Below, one piece after another: positions 25,843-34,735 of a DNA stretch of 64,000 bases. Below the pieces are notes generated by a model. It had not been told where the DNA came from, made no database searches, and was given only the letters and a program-made list of their open reading frames with translations. Made by a program: the position numbers and the translations under genes. The DNA is from RPQJ01 sp963793675 (GTDB lineage Bacteria > Pseudomonadota > Gammaproteobacteria > Steroidobacterales > Steroidobacteraceae): positions 372,001 through 436,000 of the forward strand of contig CAWCBA010000002.1 of assembly GCA_963793675.1 (NCBI GenBank), in the 5' to 3' direction. Position 1 is the first letter of the stretch. The number at the start of each line of letters is the position of its first letter.

Positions 25843-27629
25843 TCATGATCAGCGCGAGTGGCAGTCCCGCCCGGACGAAGTCGCCGAACCGGTAGCCTGC
25901 CGCGCTCATGATCAGCAGGTTGGTCTGGTACGCCATCGGCGTGACGTAGCAAAGGTTGCAGCCGAACAGCACCGCCAGCACGAATGGCTCTGCCTCCAGC
26001 CCGAGGCTTCTCGCAAAGCTCACGGCGATCGGCGTGGTGATGGCGGCTGCGGCTGCATTCGAAATGAAGTTGGTGAGCACCGTCGCGAAGGTCATCAACG
26101 CGGCCAGTGCGACGAACGGCGAGAAGCTGCTTACGGCCTGGGCGAACACGCTGCCGAGCCAGTCGGCCGCCCCGGTTGCCACCAGCGCGCGACCGAGCGC
26201 GATGCTCGCCGCCACCAGCACGATGACTTCGAGGCTGAGCGCGCGGCCGATGCGGTCGTAACGCAGGGTGCCGGTCGCCAGCATCGCGATCGTACCGGCC
26301 AGTGCTGCGAGCGCGACCGGCATGGTTCGCGTTGCGGCGAGTGCGACGACGGCCGCGACGATGAGCAAGGCCAGCGGCGCCTTGTTGCTGCTGGGCAGCT
26401 CCATGCCGCCCTGCAAGGTGAGCGTGCCTTCGCCACGTTCGAATTTCGCGAGTCGCGCCGGGGTGCCCCGCAGCAGCAGCACGTCCCCGACCGCCAGCGC
26501 TTCTTCGTGCGGTTCGGGTCGATGGCGAAAAGGCAGTGCTTCCGCCCGGGCGATACCGAGGACGGCGACGCCATAGCGGTCCGAGACAGCCGCGTCCGTG
26601 ACGCTGCGACCGACCAGGCCTGAGTCCACGCCCAGCACGATTTCGACGATCTGCTCGTCCGCGCGTTCCGCAGTGGCAATGGAGCGCATCAGCGCGGCAA
26701 TTTCCGGTGGCCCGAGCGGCGCTTTCAGCGCTTCGCTCGCGTCACGCAACTGCTCAGGGCGTGCCTTCGATCTCGACATGATCCGTGGGCTCGAGTCGCA
26801 GGCCGGGATCGTCCGCGTACCGCAGGGACCGGCCCCCACGGACGGCGCCCACGACCTGCGCGCCAATGCCGATGCGTTGCACCACGTCGCGCAACGACCC
26901 GCCGAAGGTATCGGCACGCACCGCGTGCAGCACCGCGCGGTACACGCGGTCCCTGACTTGCTGGTCCGGCGTGAGGCTGGGCAGCAGCCGCGGCATCACG
27001 AGCCAGAGGTATGGCAGTGCGATGGCTGCAGCCACCAGCACGGTGCTGGTGAACGAGAATACGCCGATAGGAGGGACGCCCAGGTCGGCTGCCAGCGAAA
27101 CGACCAGCAGGTTGGTCGACGTGCCGATGGTCGTCGACATGCCGCCGATCAGGATCGCGCAATTCACCGGCATGAGGGTCTGCGTGGCGGGGACGCCGGC
27201 ACGCGTTGCCAGCGTGAGCAGGATCGGCAGCGTGAGCACCAGCACCGGCGTATCGTTGACGAACATGCTGATCGCCATGCTGACGACCAGCGAAAACAGC
27301 ATGCCAAGGGAACGGTTGTAGTTCCAGAGCCGGCCAAGGGCACGCGCGGCCGGGTCCAGTGCTCCTGTCACGACCAGTCCGCGACCGAGGATCATCAGGC
27401 AGCAGATTGCGATCAGGGCTTCGTGGCTGAAGCCGCCGAAAGCGATCTCGAGGCCCGACAGGCGCCCCGGCGGGACCAGCGGAAACAGGTAGAACCCGAG
27501 CGCCATGACGGCGATCAGGATCAGGCAGATCAGTTCGATGCGCAGGCGGGCCGTCGCGAATGCGACGAAGGCGGCGAGCGTCAGGAGCAGCGCAAAGCCG
27601 GCGTGCGGGGAGGGCAGTTCGGGCAACAT
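25799..27629 (-). CDS. SLC13/DASS-family anion transporter with RCK_C domain, read in two frames (+1 shift)
   Basis: Inner-membrane symporter of the divalent anion:Na+ family, about 600 residues in total. Part 1 (from ATG 27629) has LLLTLAAFVAFATARLRIE, the first re-entrant motif SMFVNDTPVLVLTLPI and the start of an RCK_C-like domain, ending DHVEIEGTP and a TGA at 26756-26754. One base forward, part 2 continues PEQLRDASEALKAPLG, the second RCK_C domain (IVEIVLGVDSGLVGRSV...GDVLLLRG), then helices and the second motif NFISNAAAAAITTPI, ending at 25799. Both halves are undamaged. The substrate is unknown (dicarboxylate, sulfate or similar). Confidence 0.85.
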
Positions 27630-27642
27630 GGGTGTCGGAGGC

Positions 27643-28389
27643 TCAGCGCGGTACGCCACCCGGCTGCGCCACGATCTCGGCGACCTTCGCCTCGATCCAC
27701 TGCTGCGCTCGCTCGTTCACTTCGCGAGGCGTGAGCCCGCTCGGGTCGATCGGCGGGCCGATCACGACACGGATCGTGCCGGGCTTCTTCAACAGGCTGC
27801 GGCGGCGCCAGAAATAGCCGGAGTTGTGGGCGATCGGCACCACCGGTGCGCCGGTCTCGCAGGCCAGCAACGCACCGCTGACACCGTACTTGCGTGTCTG
27901 TCCCGGCGCCATGCGCGTGCCTTCGGGATAGACGATCACGCCCATGCCTGACGCCAGGCGTTCACGCCCCTGCTGCAGCACCTGGTTAACGGCCGAATGG
28001 CCCGCACGGCGGTTGATCGCGATCGGGTTGAAGGTCTTCACGGCCCAGCCCACGATAGGGATCCAGATGACTTCGCGCTTGAGCGACCACGACGCCGGCG
28101 GCACGACGAACATCTGCGCCAGGGTCTCCCAGACCGAAGAGTGCTTCCACAACGAGACGAACGGGCGCGATGGCAGGTTCTCCTGGCCTTCGATGACGTA
28201 TCCCAGCCCGCAGACCACCTTGGCGAGCCAGGTCAGGAACAGGCCCCATGAGCGCGGGATCACGTAGCGCTGCTCGATGCTGAGCGGCAGCAACGCCGAC
28301 ACCAGCACGATGACGCCGAAGATGCCCGTCACCAGGAACAGCAGCGCGGTGTAGATCACCGAACGGATCCACTGCAGGGTCGACCTCAT
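27643..28389 (-). CDS. plsC: 1-acyl-sn-glycerol-3-phosphate acyltransferase
   Basis: Acylates lysophosphatidic acid to phosphatidic acid at the inner membrane. 248 residues with an N-terminal membrane helix, the catalytic HX4E block KHSSVWET (variant of NHX4D common in proteobacteria) and VYPEGTRMAPG (EGTR motif). The ATG at 28389 overlaps the glyS stop (ATGA), indicating translational coupling. The assignment to PlsC is by motifs; paralogous lipid acyltransferases cannot be excluded. Confidence 0.88.
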   Translation of the reverse strand: MRSTLQWIRSVIYTALLFLVTGIFGVIVLVSALLPLSIEQRYVIPRSWGLFLTWLAKVVCGLGYVIEGQENLPSRPFVSLWKHSSVWETLAQMFVVPPASWSLKREVIWIPIVGWAVKTFNPIAINRRAGHSAVNQVLQQGRERLASGMGVIVYPEGTRMAPGQTRKYGVSGALLACETGAPVVPIAHNSGYFWRRRSLLKKPGTIRVVIGPPIDPSGLTPREVNERAQQWIEAKVAEIVAQPGGVPR

Positions 28390-30515
28390 CCCGGCAAACG
28401 CGACAGGTCGGCCACGCGCAAGAACAGCCCACGCATGCGATTCAGCAGCGCCAGTCGATTCGCACGCAGGGCCGGATCGTCCGCATTGACCATCACGCAA
28501 TCGAAGAAGTCGTCGACGGCCTTGCGCAGGGCTGCGAGCTCCTGCAAGGCCGGGGTGTAGTCGCGCGCCGCGAGCATCGGCTCGACATCGCGCGCGATCG
28601 CCACCACCTGTTCGGCCAGCACTTGCTCGGCGGGGTCAATGAGCTGCGCATCGTCGACCGTTGTGCCGATGGGCTCCGACACCTTCCTCAGGATGTTGGC
28701 GATGCGCTTGTTGGCCGCAGCGAGGCTCGCGGCGTCCGGCAGTCGCAGGAACTGCACCAGGGCGCGCAGCCGGGCGTCGAAATCCAGCGCCGACGCCGGG
28801 CGGGTCGCCAGCACGGCGTCGAACGCTTCGACCGAAACAGTGATAGCGGCGGTTCCTTCGACGTAGTAAGCGCGCAGGCGCTCGATCACATAGTCGTACA
28901 CCTCGACCGCGAGCCGAGCAGCATCGAACGCGCCCGGTGGCTTGCCCTGCTCGGTCGCGACGCGCGCCATGTCGGCTCCCGCAGCAGCGACGGCCTGGCC
29001 GATCAGATGCTGCAGGTCGAGGTCGAGTCCGTGCTCGATCGACGTGCGCAGCAGGCCGAGCGCGGCGCGGCGCAGGCCGAACGGATCTCGCGTGCCGGTC
29101 GGCTTCTGGCCCGTGGCGTAGATGCCTGCGATCGTGTCGAGCTTGTCAGCAATCGAGAGCGCCATTCCGGTGCGGGTGGCCGGCAAGGCGTCGCCCGCAA
29201 AGCGGGGCAGGTACTGCTCGCGCAGCGCCTCGGCGACTTCGGCCGGCTCGTGATCGTGCAGCGCGTAATACCGGCCCATCAGGCCCTGCAGTTCGGGGAA
29301 CTCGCCCACCATGTTGGTGAGCAGGTCGCATTTGCTGAGTTCCGCCGCACGATCGGCCAGCGCGGGATTGCCGCCGATGGTGGCGGCAATCGATCTCGCC
29401 AGGGCGCGCACGCGCTCCGACTTGTCGTGCAGCGAGCCAAGCTGCGTCTGGAAAGTCACGCGCCGGAGCGCATCGATCCGTGCCTCGAGTGGGTGCTGGC
29501 GATCCGTCTGGTAGAAGAACGCGGCATCGGTCAGGCGCGGGCGCACGACCCGCTCGTTGCCGGCGATCACCTGCGAGGGGTCGCGGCTTTCGATGTTGGA
29601 AACCGTGATGAACCAGGGCATGAGCTTCCCTTGCGCATCGCGCACGGGGAAATACCGCTGGTGCTCCTGCATCGTGGCGATCGGCACTTCCGGCGGCAGC
29701 TGCAGGAACTGCGGATCGAATCGTCCCGCCAGCGGCACCGGCCATTCGACCAGGCCCGTGACCTCGTCGAGCAACGCGGCGTCGATGACGGCGATGCCAT
29801 CCAGCTGCCCGGCCGCGGCCGTGACGCCGGCACGAATGCTGTCCCGGCGTGCATTCACGTCGGCCATGACCTTGCCGCGCTTGAGCAAGGTCCCGACGTA
29901 CGACGCCGGGCTCGAGATCTTCAGCGCCTTCGGCGCCATGAAGCGGTGACCGTAGGTGAGGTTGCCCGCTTTCCGGCCGAGGATCTCGGCGTCGACGACG
30001 TCGTGGCCCCACAGCATCAGCACCCAGTGCACCGGGCGCACGAATTGCGTCTCGCCGGCGCCCCAGCGCATGCGCCTGGCAATGGGCAGCGCATCGAGCG
30101 ACGCGGTGACGATGCCCGGCAGCAGGTCCACGGTGCGAGCGCCCGCTTCGGTGCCGCGGAAGACCAGCCATTCGCCCTTCGGCGTCTCGAGCTTTTCGAG
30201 CGCCGCGACTTCGATGCCGCAGCCACGCGCGAACGCGAGGGCCGCCTGCGTGGGTGCACCGCTCGCATCGAAGGCGGCTTTCACGGGCGGACCGCGCTTT
30301 TCGACTGGTCGGTCAGGCTGCTGTTCGATGAGCCTCTTCACGCGCACGGCCAGCCGGCGCGGGGTCGCAAACGCCTCGAGTGACTTGTAAGCGATGCCGG
30401 CGTCCCTGAGCCCCTTGGCCACGCCTTCGGCAAACGCGGCGCTCAGGTTCAGCAGCGACTTGGGCGGCAGCTCCTCGGTACCGATTTCGACCAGGAAATC
30501 GCGGGAGGTGCTCAT
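28386..30515 (-). CDS. glyS: glycyl-tRNA synthetase beta subunit
   Basis: 709 residues (E. coli 689), the tRNA-binding subunit of the heterotetrameric GlyRS. Starts FLVEIGTEELPPKSLLNLS and carries FVRPVHWVLMLWG, PEVPIATMQEHQRYFPVRD, and the C-terminal DALR-like anticodon domain FFDCVMVNADDPALRANRLALLNRM. Its start overlaps the glyQ stop by ATGA and its stop overlaps plsC in the same way, so glyQ-glyS-plsC is one operon. Confidence 0.97.
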   Translation of the reverse strand: MSTSRDFLVEIGTEELPPKSLLNLSAAFAEGVAKGLRDAGIAYKSLEAFATPRRLAVRVKRLIEQQPDRPVEKRGPPVKAAFDASGAPTQAALAFARGCGIEVAALEKLETPKGEWLVFRGTEAGARTVDLLPGIVTASLDALPIARRMRWGAGETQFVRPVHWVLMLWGHDVVDAEILGRKAGNLTYGHRFMAPKALKISSPASYVGTLLKRGKVMADVNARRDSIRAGVTAAAGQLDGIAVIDAALLDEVTGLVEWPVPLAGRFDPQFLQLPPEVPIATMQEHQRYFPVRDAQGKLMPWFITVSNIESRDPSQVIAGNERVVRPRLTDAAFFYQTDRQHPLEARIDALRRVTFQTQLGSLHDKSERVRALARSIAATIGGNPALADRAAELSKCDLLTNMVGEFPELQGLMGRYYALHDHEPAEVAEALREQYLPRFAGDALPATRTGMALSIADKLDTIAGIYATGQKPTGTRDPFGLRRAALGLLRTSIEHGLDLDLQHLIGQAVAAAGADMARVATEQGKPPGAFDAARLAVEVYDYVIERLRAYYVEGTAAITVSVEAFDAVLATRPASALDFDARLRALVQFLRLPDAASLAAANKRIANILRKVSEPIGTTVDDAQLIDPAEQVLAEQVVAIARDVEPMLAARDYTPALQELAALRKAVDDFFDCVMVNADDPALRANRLALLNRMRGLFLRVADLSRLPG

Positions 30516-31519
30516 GCCAGGCCTCCCGTGGTCAGGCCCTTCTCGGGCAGCGGCGGATCGACGTGCAAAATAGGGGAGCCTCCCCTATTTCCGCCCGAAA
30601 TAGGGGAGGCTCCCCTATTTTGCAGCATCGGGAAGCCGAGGGCTTCGCGACTGGCGTAGTAGGCCTCGGCGACGCCGCGGGCGAGGGTGCGTACGCGCAG
30701 GATGTAACGCTGGCGCTCGGTGACCGAGATCGCCTTGCGTGCGTCGAGCAGGTTGAACGTGTGCGAGGTCTTGAGCATCCGCTCATAGGCCGGCAGCGCG
30801 AGCTTGACCTCGAGCATCCGCAGGCACTCTTTCTCATGGGCATCGAACTGGCGGAACAGTTCGTCGACGTCGGCATATTCGAAGTTGTACTTCGACTGCT
30901 CGACTTCATTCTGGTGGTAGACGTCGCCATAGGTCACGCGGCCGAGCGGGCCGTCGGTCCAGACCAGGTCGAACACGCTCTCGACGCCCTGCAGGTACAT
31001 GGCGAGCCGCTCTAGACCGTAGGTGATCTCGCCCATGACGGGCCGGCAGTCGAGGCCACCCACCTGCTGGAAGTAGGTGAACTGGGTGACCTCCATGCCG
31101 TTCAGCCAGATCTCCCAGCCGAGGCCCCAGGCGCCGAGCGTCGGCGACTCCCAGTTGTCTTCGACCAGCCGGACGTCGTGTACGAGCGGGTCGATGCCGA
31201 CCGCGCGCAGCGAACCAAGGTACAGCTCGATCATGTCGGGCGGCGACGGCTTGATCGCCACCTGGTACTGGTAGTAGTGCTGCAGCCGGAACGGATTGTC
31301 GCCGTAGCGGCCGTCGGTCGGGCGACGGGAGGGCTGCACGTACGCGGCGCTCCAGGGCTCGGGCCCGACTGCGCGCAGGAACGTGGCGGTGTGGAAGGTG
31401 CCCGCACCGACCTCCATGTCGTAGGGCTGCAGGATCACGCAACCTTGCTCGGCCCAATACCGTTGCAGCGTGAGCAGGAGGTCCTGGAAGGTGCGGGGAG
31501 GCTGGGCCACTTTGGGCAT
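30512..31519 (-). CDS. glyQ: glycyl-tRNA synthetase alpha subunit
   Basis: Catalytic class II synthetase subunit. From ATG 31519: FQDLLLTLQRYWAEQGCVILQPYDMEVGAGTFH, RPTDGRYGDNPFR, WEIWLNGMEVTQFTYFQQVGG, the normal GlyQ core. At 335 residues it is longer than E. coli (303). The extra length is at the C-terminus, after EALGFPMLQ, where a 59-bp palindromic element is read in frame as NRGASPISGGNRGGSPIL before the last 17 or so residues. Confidence 0.96.
   Translation of the reverse strand: MPKVAQPPRTFQDLLLTLQRYWAEQGCVILQPYDMEVGAGTFHTATFLRAVGPEPWSAAYVQPSRRPTDGRYGDNPFRLQHYYQYQVAIKPSPPDMIELYLGSLRAVGIDPLVHDVRLVEDNWESPTLGAWGLGWEIWLNGMEVTQFTYFQQVGGLDCRPVMGEITYGLERLAMYLQGVESVFDLVWTDGPLGRVTYGDVYHQNEVEQSKYNFEYADVDELFRQFDAHEKECLRMLEVKLALPAYERMLKTSHTFNLLDARKAISVTERQRYILRVRTLARGVAEAYYASREALGFPMLQNRGASPISGGNRGGSPILHVDPPLPEKGLTTGGLA
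30565..30623. repeat. 59-bp double palindrome inserted in glyQ
   Basis: Two 23-bp palindromes (30568-30590 and 30598-30620, each AAATAGGGGAG + one base + CTCCCCTATTT) face each other across CCGCCCG. The whole element is a near-perfect inverted repeat with 26-bp arms and a 7-base loop. It looks like a REP/MITE-type palindromic element and lies within the last 60 codons of glyQ, keeping the frame open. Confidence 0.85.
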
Positions 31520-31672
31520 GGGAACGCTCGAGGAGTCGCGAAAAGGGCGGGAGTATAGCAATCGCACGGCGCCCGTTCGTGCATCGATATAGTTAATTAA
31601 TAATCAACAGTAGCACATGATCGAAATTATAAATCAGGCAGATTGCGTAGATTTATTGCTTAACTTATGGAC

Positions 31673-31810
31673 TCATCGGATGGCGTAGCCACCGTCGACG
31701 CGGATCGTTTCGCCGGTCACGAAATCCGATGCGGATGAAGCCAGGAAGATCGCCGGTCCGGCCATCTCCTCGGACTGGCCCCAGCGACCGGCTGGCGCTC
31801 TGACGCTTCA
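31673..31810 (-). pseudogene. C-terminal scar of a short-chain dehydrogenase
   Basis: About 45 codons in one frame reading VRAPAGRWGQSEEMAG, PAIFLASSASDFVTG, ETIRVDGGYAIR and stop. This is the canonical last segment of FabG-type SDRs (GRWG.PEE...FLAS..S.fvTG..i.VDGG). No upstream part exists; the neighbouring membrane-protein gene ends at its left border. An AT-rich scar (31585-31670) lies on the downstream side. Confidence 0.75.
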
Positions 31811-32578
31811 TTGGCTGACGCGTGCCGCCAGCCGCTCGCGGTACTCGTCAAGCGGAAACAGCGCGACCTCCCCCGAACTCTGGTCCCGGACGCCGCCCTT
31901 GAAGTCGAACGGGTTGTCGACGTCCTTGATGAGCCGCAGCATGTAGATGTTCACCAGTGCGACGAACGGCACCAGCAGCGACTCGGCGATCACGCTCCTG
32001 AAGCGCGCGATCATCATCAGCGAGATGATCATCACGATCAGCACTTCAAGCAGGGCGTAGGCGGGCGGCAGGAAGCCGGTGCGCACGATCACGTCGATGC
32101 GGCTGACGCATCGGCGCACCATCAGCAGCTGCGGCACGGCGCGTGAGGCATACGGCCCGGCTCCGGCGCGTTCGAGTTGCTGCAGCACGTCGTTCAGCCT
32201 GGTCATGGCAGCGTAGACCTCCGGCGTGGAGACGCGCTGCATCAACCAGGCCCGGATCGCGTCGGTCAGCACCAGCAGTTCGCGTCGCAGGTCGGACAGG
32301 TCCAGTGTCGGACGGCCCGTCGCCGCCAGCACGAAGATCTCCTCCATGGTCTCGAGGGTGCAGGACAGGTCGGCCGGCAGTTTCTCGGCCTCCTTGTAGT
32401 CGGCCATGGTGCCGGCCAGCAGGAAACCGATCAGGAACACGCCGGAGGTCAGGATGATGCCGACGTCCGAGAAATCGACCAGCCCCTCGAAACCGAGCAC
32501 GCGTTCGAGGAACAGCTTCAGGCCGAGCAGAACCAACACGACCGGCAAGGTCGAGACCATCAATTTCCACTTGAGCAC
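31808..32578 (-). CDS. DUF4239-like (bestrophin-like) membrane protein
   Basis: 256 residues with two N-terminal helices (STLPVVLVLLGLKLFLE; IILTSGVFLIGFLLAG), a cytoplasmic helical middle part, and two further helices near the C-terminus (LEVLIVMIISLMMIA; LLVPFVALVNIYML) followed by LIKDVDNPFDF, a motif seen in DUF4239 proteins. The GTG start at 32578 is supported by GGGAGG 4 bases upstream. Function unknown; ion conductance is speculation from the family. Confidence 0.65.
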   Translation of the reverse strand: MLKWKLMVSTLPVVLVLLGLKLFLERVLGFEGLVDFSDVGIILTSGVFLIGFLLAGTMADYKEAEKLPADLSCTLETMEEIFVLAATGRPTLDLSDLRRELLVLTDAIRAWLMQRVSTPEVYAAMTRLNDVLQQLERAGAGPYASRAVPQLLMVRRCVSRIDVIVRTGFLPPAYALLEVLIVMIISLMMIARFRSVIAESLLVPFVALVNIYMLRLIKDVDNPFDFKGGVRDQSSGEVALFPLDEYRERLAARVSQ

Positions 32579-32683
32579 GCAACCTCCCTTCGGGTCCTGC
32601 GATCATAGCCAGGACCGCTGGCCGCATCTTTCTAGCATGCGGCCGCGGAAGATGCGCGTCGAGAGCCCAGCGAGAGGTACCAA

Positions 32684-33328
32684 ATGACTGCACAGACCCC
32701 GCAAGAAGAATCGGCCGGCAAGCTGGTGAAGTACCTGCTCGAGAAGGGACTGGGGGGATTCCCACCGCTGTCGAGCGCCGCGAACCTGGCCGATGAATAC
32801 CTGATCGACCGTGACTTCGACAGCAACGACGCGCGCGTGCGGGCTCTGGTCAAGTGGGAAATGGCCAAGAACTTCTCGACGGGGTTCATCACGGGACTTG
32901 GAGGAATCGTCACCTTGCCGGTCGGCGTCCCGTCGGCGCTCGGGGCGTCCTGGCTCATCCAGGCGCGCATGGCCGGCGCGATCGCGAGGATCTACGGGCA
33001 TGACCTCGCCGAAGAGCGTGTGCGGACGCTGATCCTGCTCAGTCTCGCCGGCGACGTGGCGAAGGAAGCGATGTCGGACCTCGGCCTCAACCTCGGTGCG
33101 AAGCTGCCGCAGTCGGCGATGAAACAGGTGCCAGGCCGCGCGCTGGTCGAGATCAACAAGCGGATCGGGATGCAGCTGCTGGCCAAAGCGGGGCAGCGCG
33201 GTCTCGCCCAGTTTCCGAAGGCGATCCCCGTGGTCGGTGGCGTGGTCGGCGGGACGTTCGATGCAGTGGTGTGCCGCATGGTTGGGCGGACCGCAAGGAA
33301 ACTTTTCCGGCCGGTCGCCGACCAGTAG
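32684..33328 (+). CDS. EcsC family protein
   Basis: 214 residues matching the EcsC domain: a Gly-rich hydrophobic segment (TGFITGLGGIVTLPVGVPSALGASWLIQARMAGAIARIYGHDL) and a second at the C-terminus (FPKAIPVVGGVVGGTFDAVVCRMVGRTARKLF). AGAGGT precedes the ATG. Named after a Bacillus protein secretion locus; the molecular role is unknown. Convergent with the ABC1 kinase gene; only six bases separate the two. Confidence 0.85.
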   Translation: MTAQTPQEESAGKLVKYLLEKGLGGFPPLSSAANLADEYLIDRDFDSNDARVRALVKWEMAKNFSTGFITGLGGIVTLPVGVPSALGASWLIQARMAGAIARIYGHDLAEERVRTLILLSLAGDVAKEAMSDLGLNLGAKLPQSAMKQVPGRALVEINKRIGMQLLAKAGQRGLAQFPKAIPVVGGVVGGTFDAVVCRMVGRTARKLFRPVADQ

Positions 33329-33334
33329 CCGGGG

Positions 33335-34657
33335 TCAGATGAATCTTTCGATGATGGCGTGCACGTTCACGCGTGCCCGCAGTTTGGCGCAGATCAGGAA
33401 CGTGCCGATCAATTTGCGGTGCAGGAAAATCGTCGCGGGCGGCGGCGAGCGCAGGCCCTGGCCAAAAGCCACGGCGAGGCCGAGGTCGCGCGCGCGAACG
33501 GCGAGCCCTGACCCGGCGAAGTCGTAAGGCCCGCGGTGCACGAGCGGCTCGCACGCGAGCCGGAGGATGTCCGCAGCATTGCGGATCATGGCCTCAGGAT
33601 CGTCCGGGTGGGCGTAACCGATCGCAAACATGGCCTCGCGCAGCGCAGCGTCGTCGCCGGCAATCATGGCGAGGCAGGCGTCGCGGTAGCTGGCAACGAG
33701 CGCGGCGGGATACTCGCCGGCGGAACCCAGGTCGAGCAGTGCGAGCTGATGCGTCGCCGGCAGGTAGAGATAGTTCGCGAAGTTGGGATCAGTCTGCACG
33801 AAACGGAACTCGAACAGTTCGCGGAACATCAGCTCGTACAGCGTGCGGGCGACAGCGTTGCGTCGCGCCTGCGGCACGGCCTCGCTCGCCAGCGCTTCCA
33901 GCGGCTCGCCCTCGATCCAGTCCATCGCGAGCACGTGCCGCGTGGTGAGCGTGCGATCGACGCGAGGCACGACGACGTCGGGCATGACGGCGACCAGCTT
34001 GCGGTAACGCTCGAGGTTGTGGGCCTCTCGCTCGTAGTCCGTCTCGAGCTTGAGCTGACGCTTGGCTTCGCGCGCGAGCGCCGGCACGTCGAGTTGCAAC
34101 GGCAGGAAGTCGAGGCGTCGCAGCAGCGTGGCGAGGTTGTCGACGTCGCTGTCCACGCTGCGCGCCACGCCGGGATACTGGATCTTGAGCGCGAGTTCGC
34201 GCCCTCCGTGCTTGCGTGCGCGGTGGATCTGGCCGATGGAGGCCGCCGCGACCGACTCGAAATCGAAGTGCGCGAATTTCGCCTGCCAGCCCTTGCCGTA
34301 TTCGCGACCCAGTACGCGACGCAGCTGGCTGTCGGGCATCGCGTAACCCTGTGCGCGCAGCACCTCGAGTGCGCGACGGAATTCCTCGGGCACGAGCTCT
34401 TCGCCCGACAGCGAGATCAGCTGCCCGAGTTTCATCGCGGGCCCACGCAGCACGGCGAGCCTGCGCGCCAGCATTTCCGCGTTACCAGGCGTGAGCAGCG
34501 AAGCCGCCAGGTCGACCGGCTTGCCGCTCGACAGTTGCCGCGCCGTGCCCATGGCGGCAGACAGCGCGAGCTCGCCGGTCAGCATGCCGAAGCGCAGCGC
34601 CCGACCCAGGCGGGAGGTGGGGACGGCGCCGCTTTTACGCTTGGTGTCGACAGGCAT
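33335..34657 (-). CDS. ABC1/UbiB family atypical kinase
   Basis: 440 residues with the family's KxGQ motif in AMKLGQLISLSGEELVPEEFRRALE, the Ala-rich loop AAASIGQIHRA, the ion-pair lysine in LALKIQYPG, and QTDPNFANYLYL plus LLDLGSAGE for metal binding. UbiB/COQ8 proteins are ATPases that support ubiquinone synthesis. This one lacks C-terminal membrane helices, so it is more like the soluble AarF/COQ8-like homologues, and UbiB proper is not assured. Confidence 0.88.
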   Translation of the reverse strand: MPVDTKRKSGAVPTSRLGRALRFGMLTGELALSAAMGTARQLSSGKPVDLAASLLTPGNAEMLARRLAVLRGPAMKLGQLISLSGEELVPEEFRRALEVLRAQGYAMPDSQLRRVLGREYGKGWQAKFAHFDFESVAAASIGQIHRARKHGGRELALKIQYPGVARSVDSDVDNLATLLRRLDFLPLQLDVPALAREAKRQLKLETDYEREAHNLERYRKLVAVMPDVVVPRVDRTLTTRHVLAMDWIEGEPLEALASEAVPQARRNAVARTLYELMFRELFEFRFVQTDPNFANYLYLPATHQLALLDLGSAGEYPAALVASYRDACLAMIAGDDAALREAMFAIGYAHPDDPEAMIRNAADILRLACEPLVHRGPYDFAGSGLAVRARDLGLAVAFGQGLRSPPPATIFLHRKLIGTFLICAKLRARVNVHAIIERFI

Positions 34658-34735
34658 GGTTACGGCGAGAGCTGGAGCGCGATGACTGTGGTATCCGGCA
34701 TCGTCGACCCACGTCCCGCGGGGCGTGGGCCCAGG

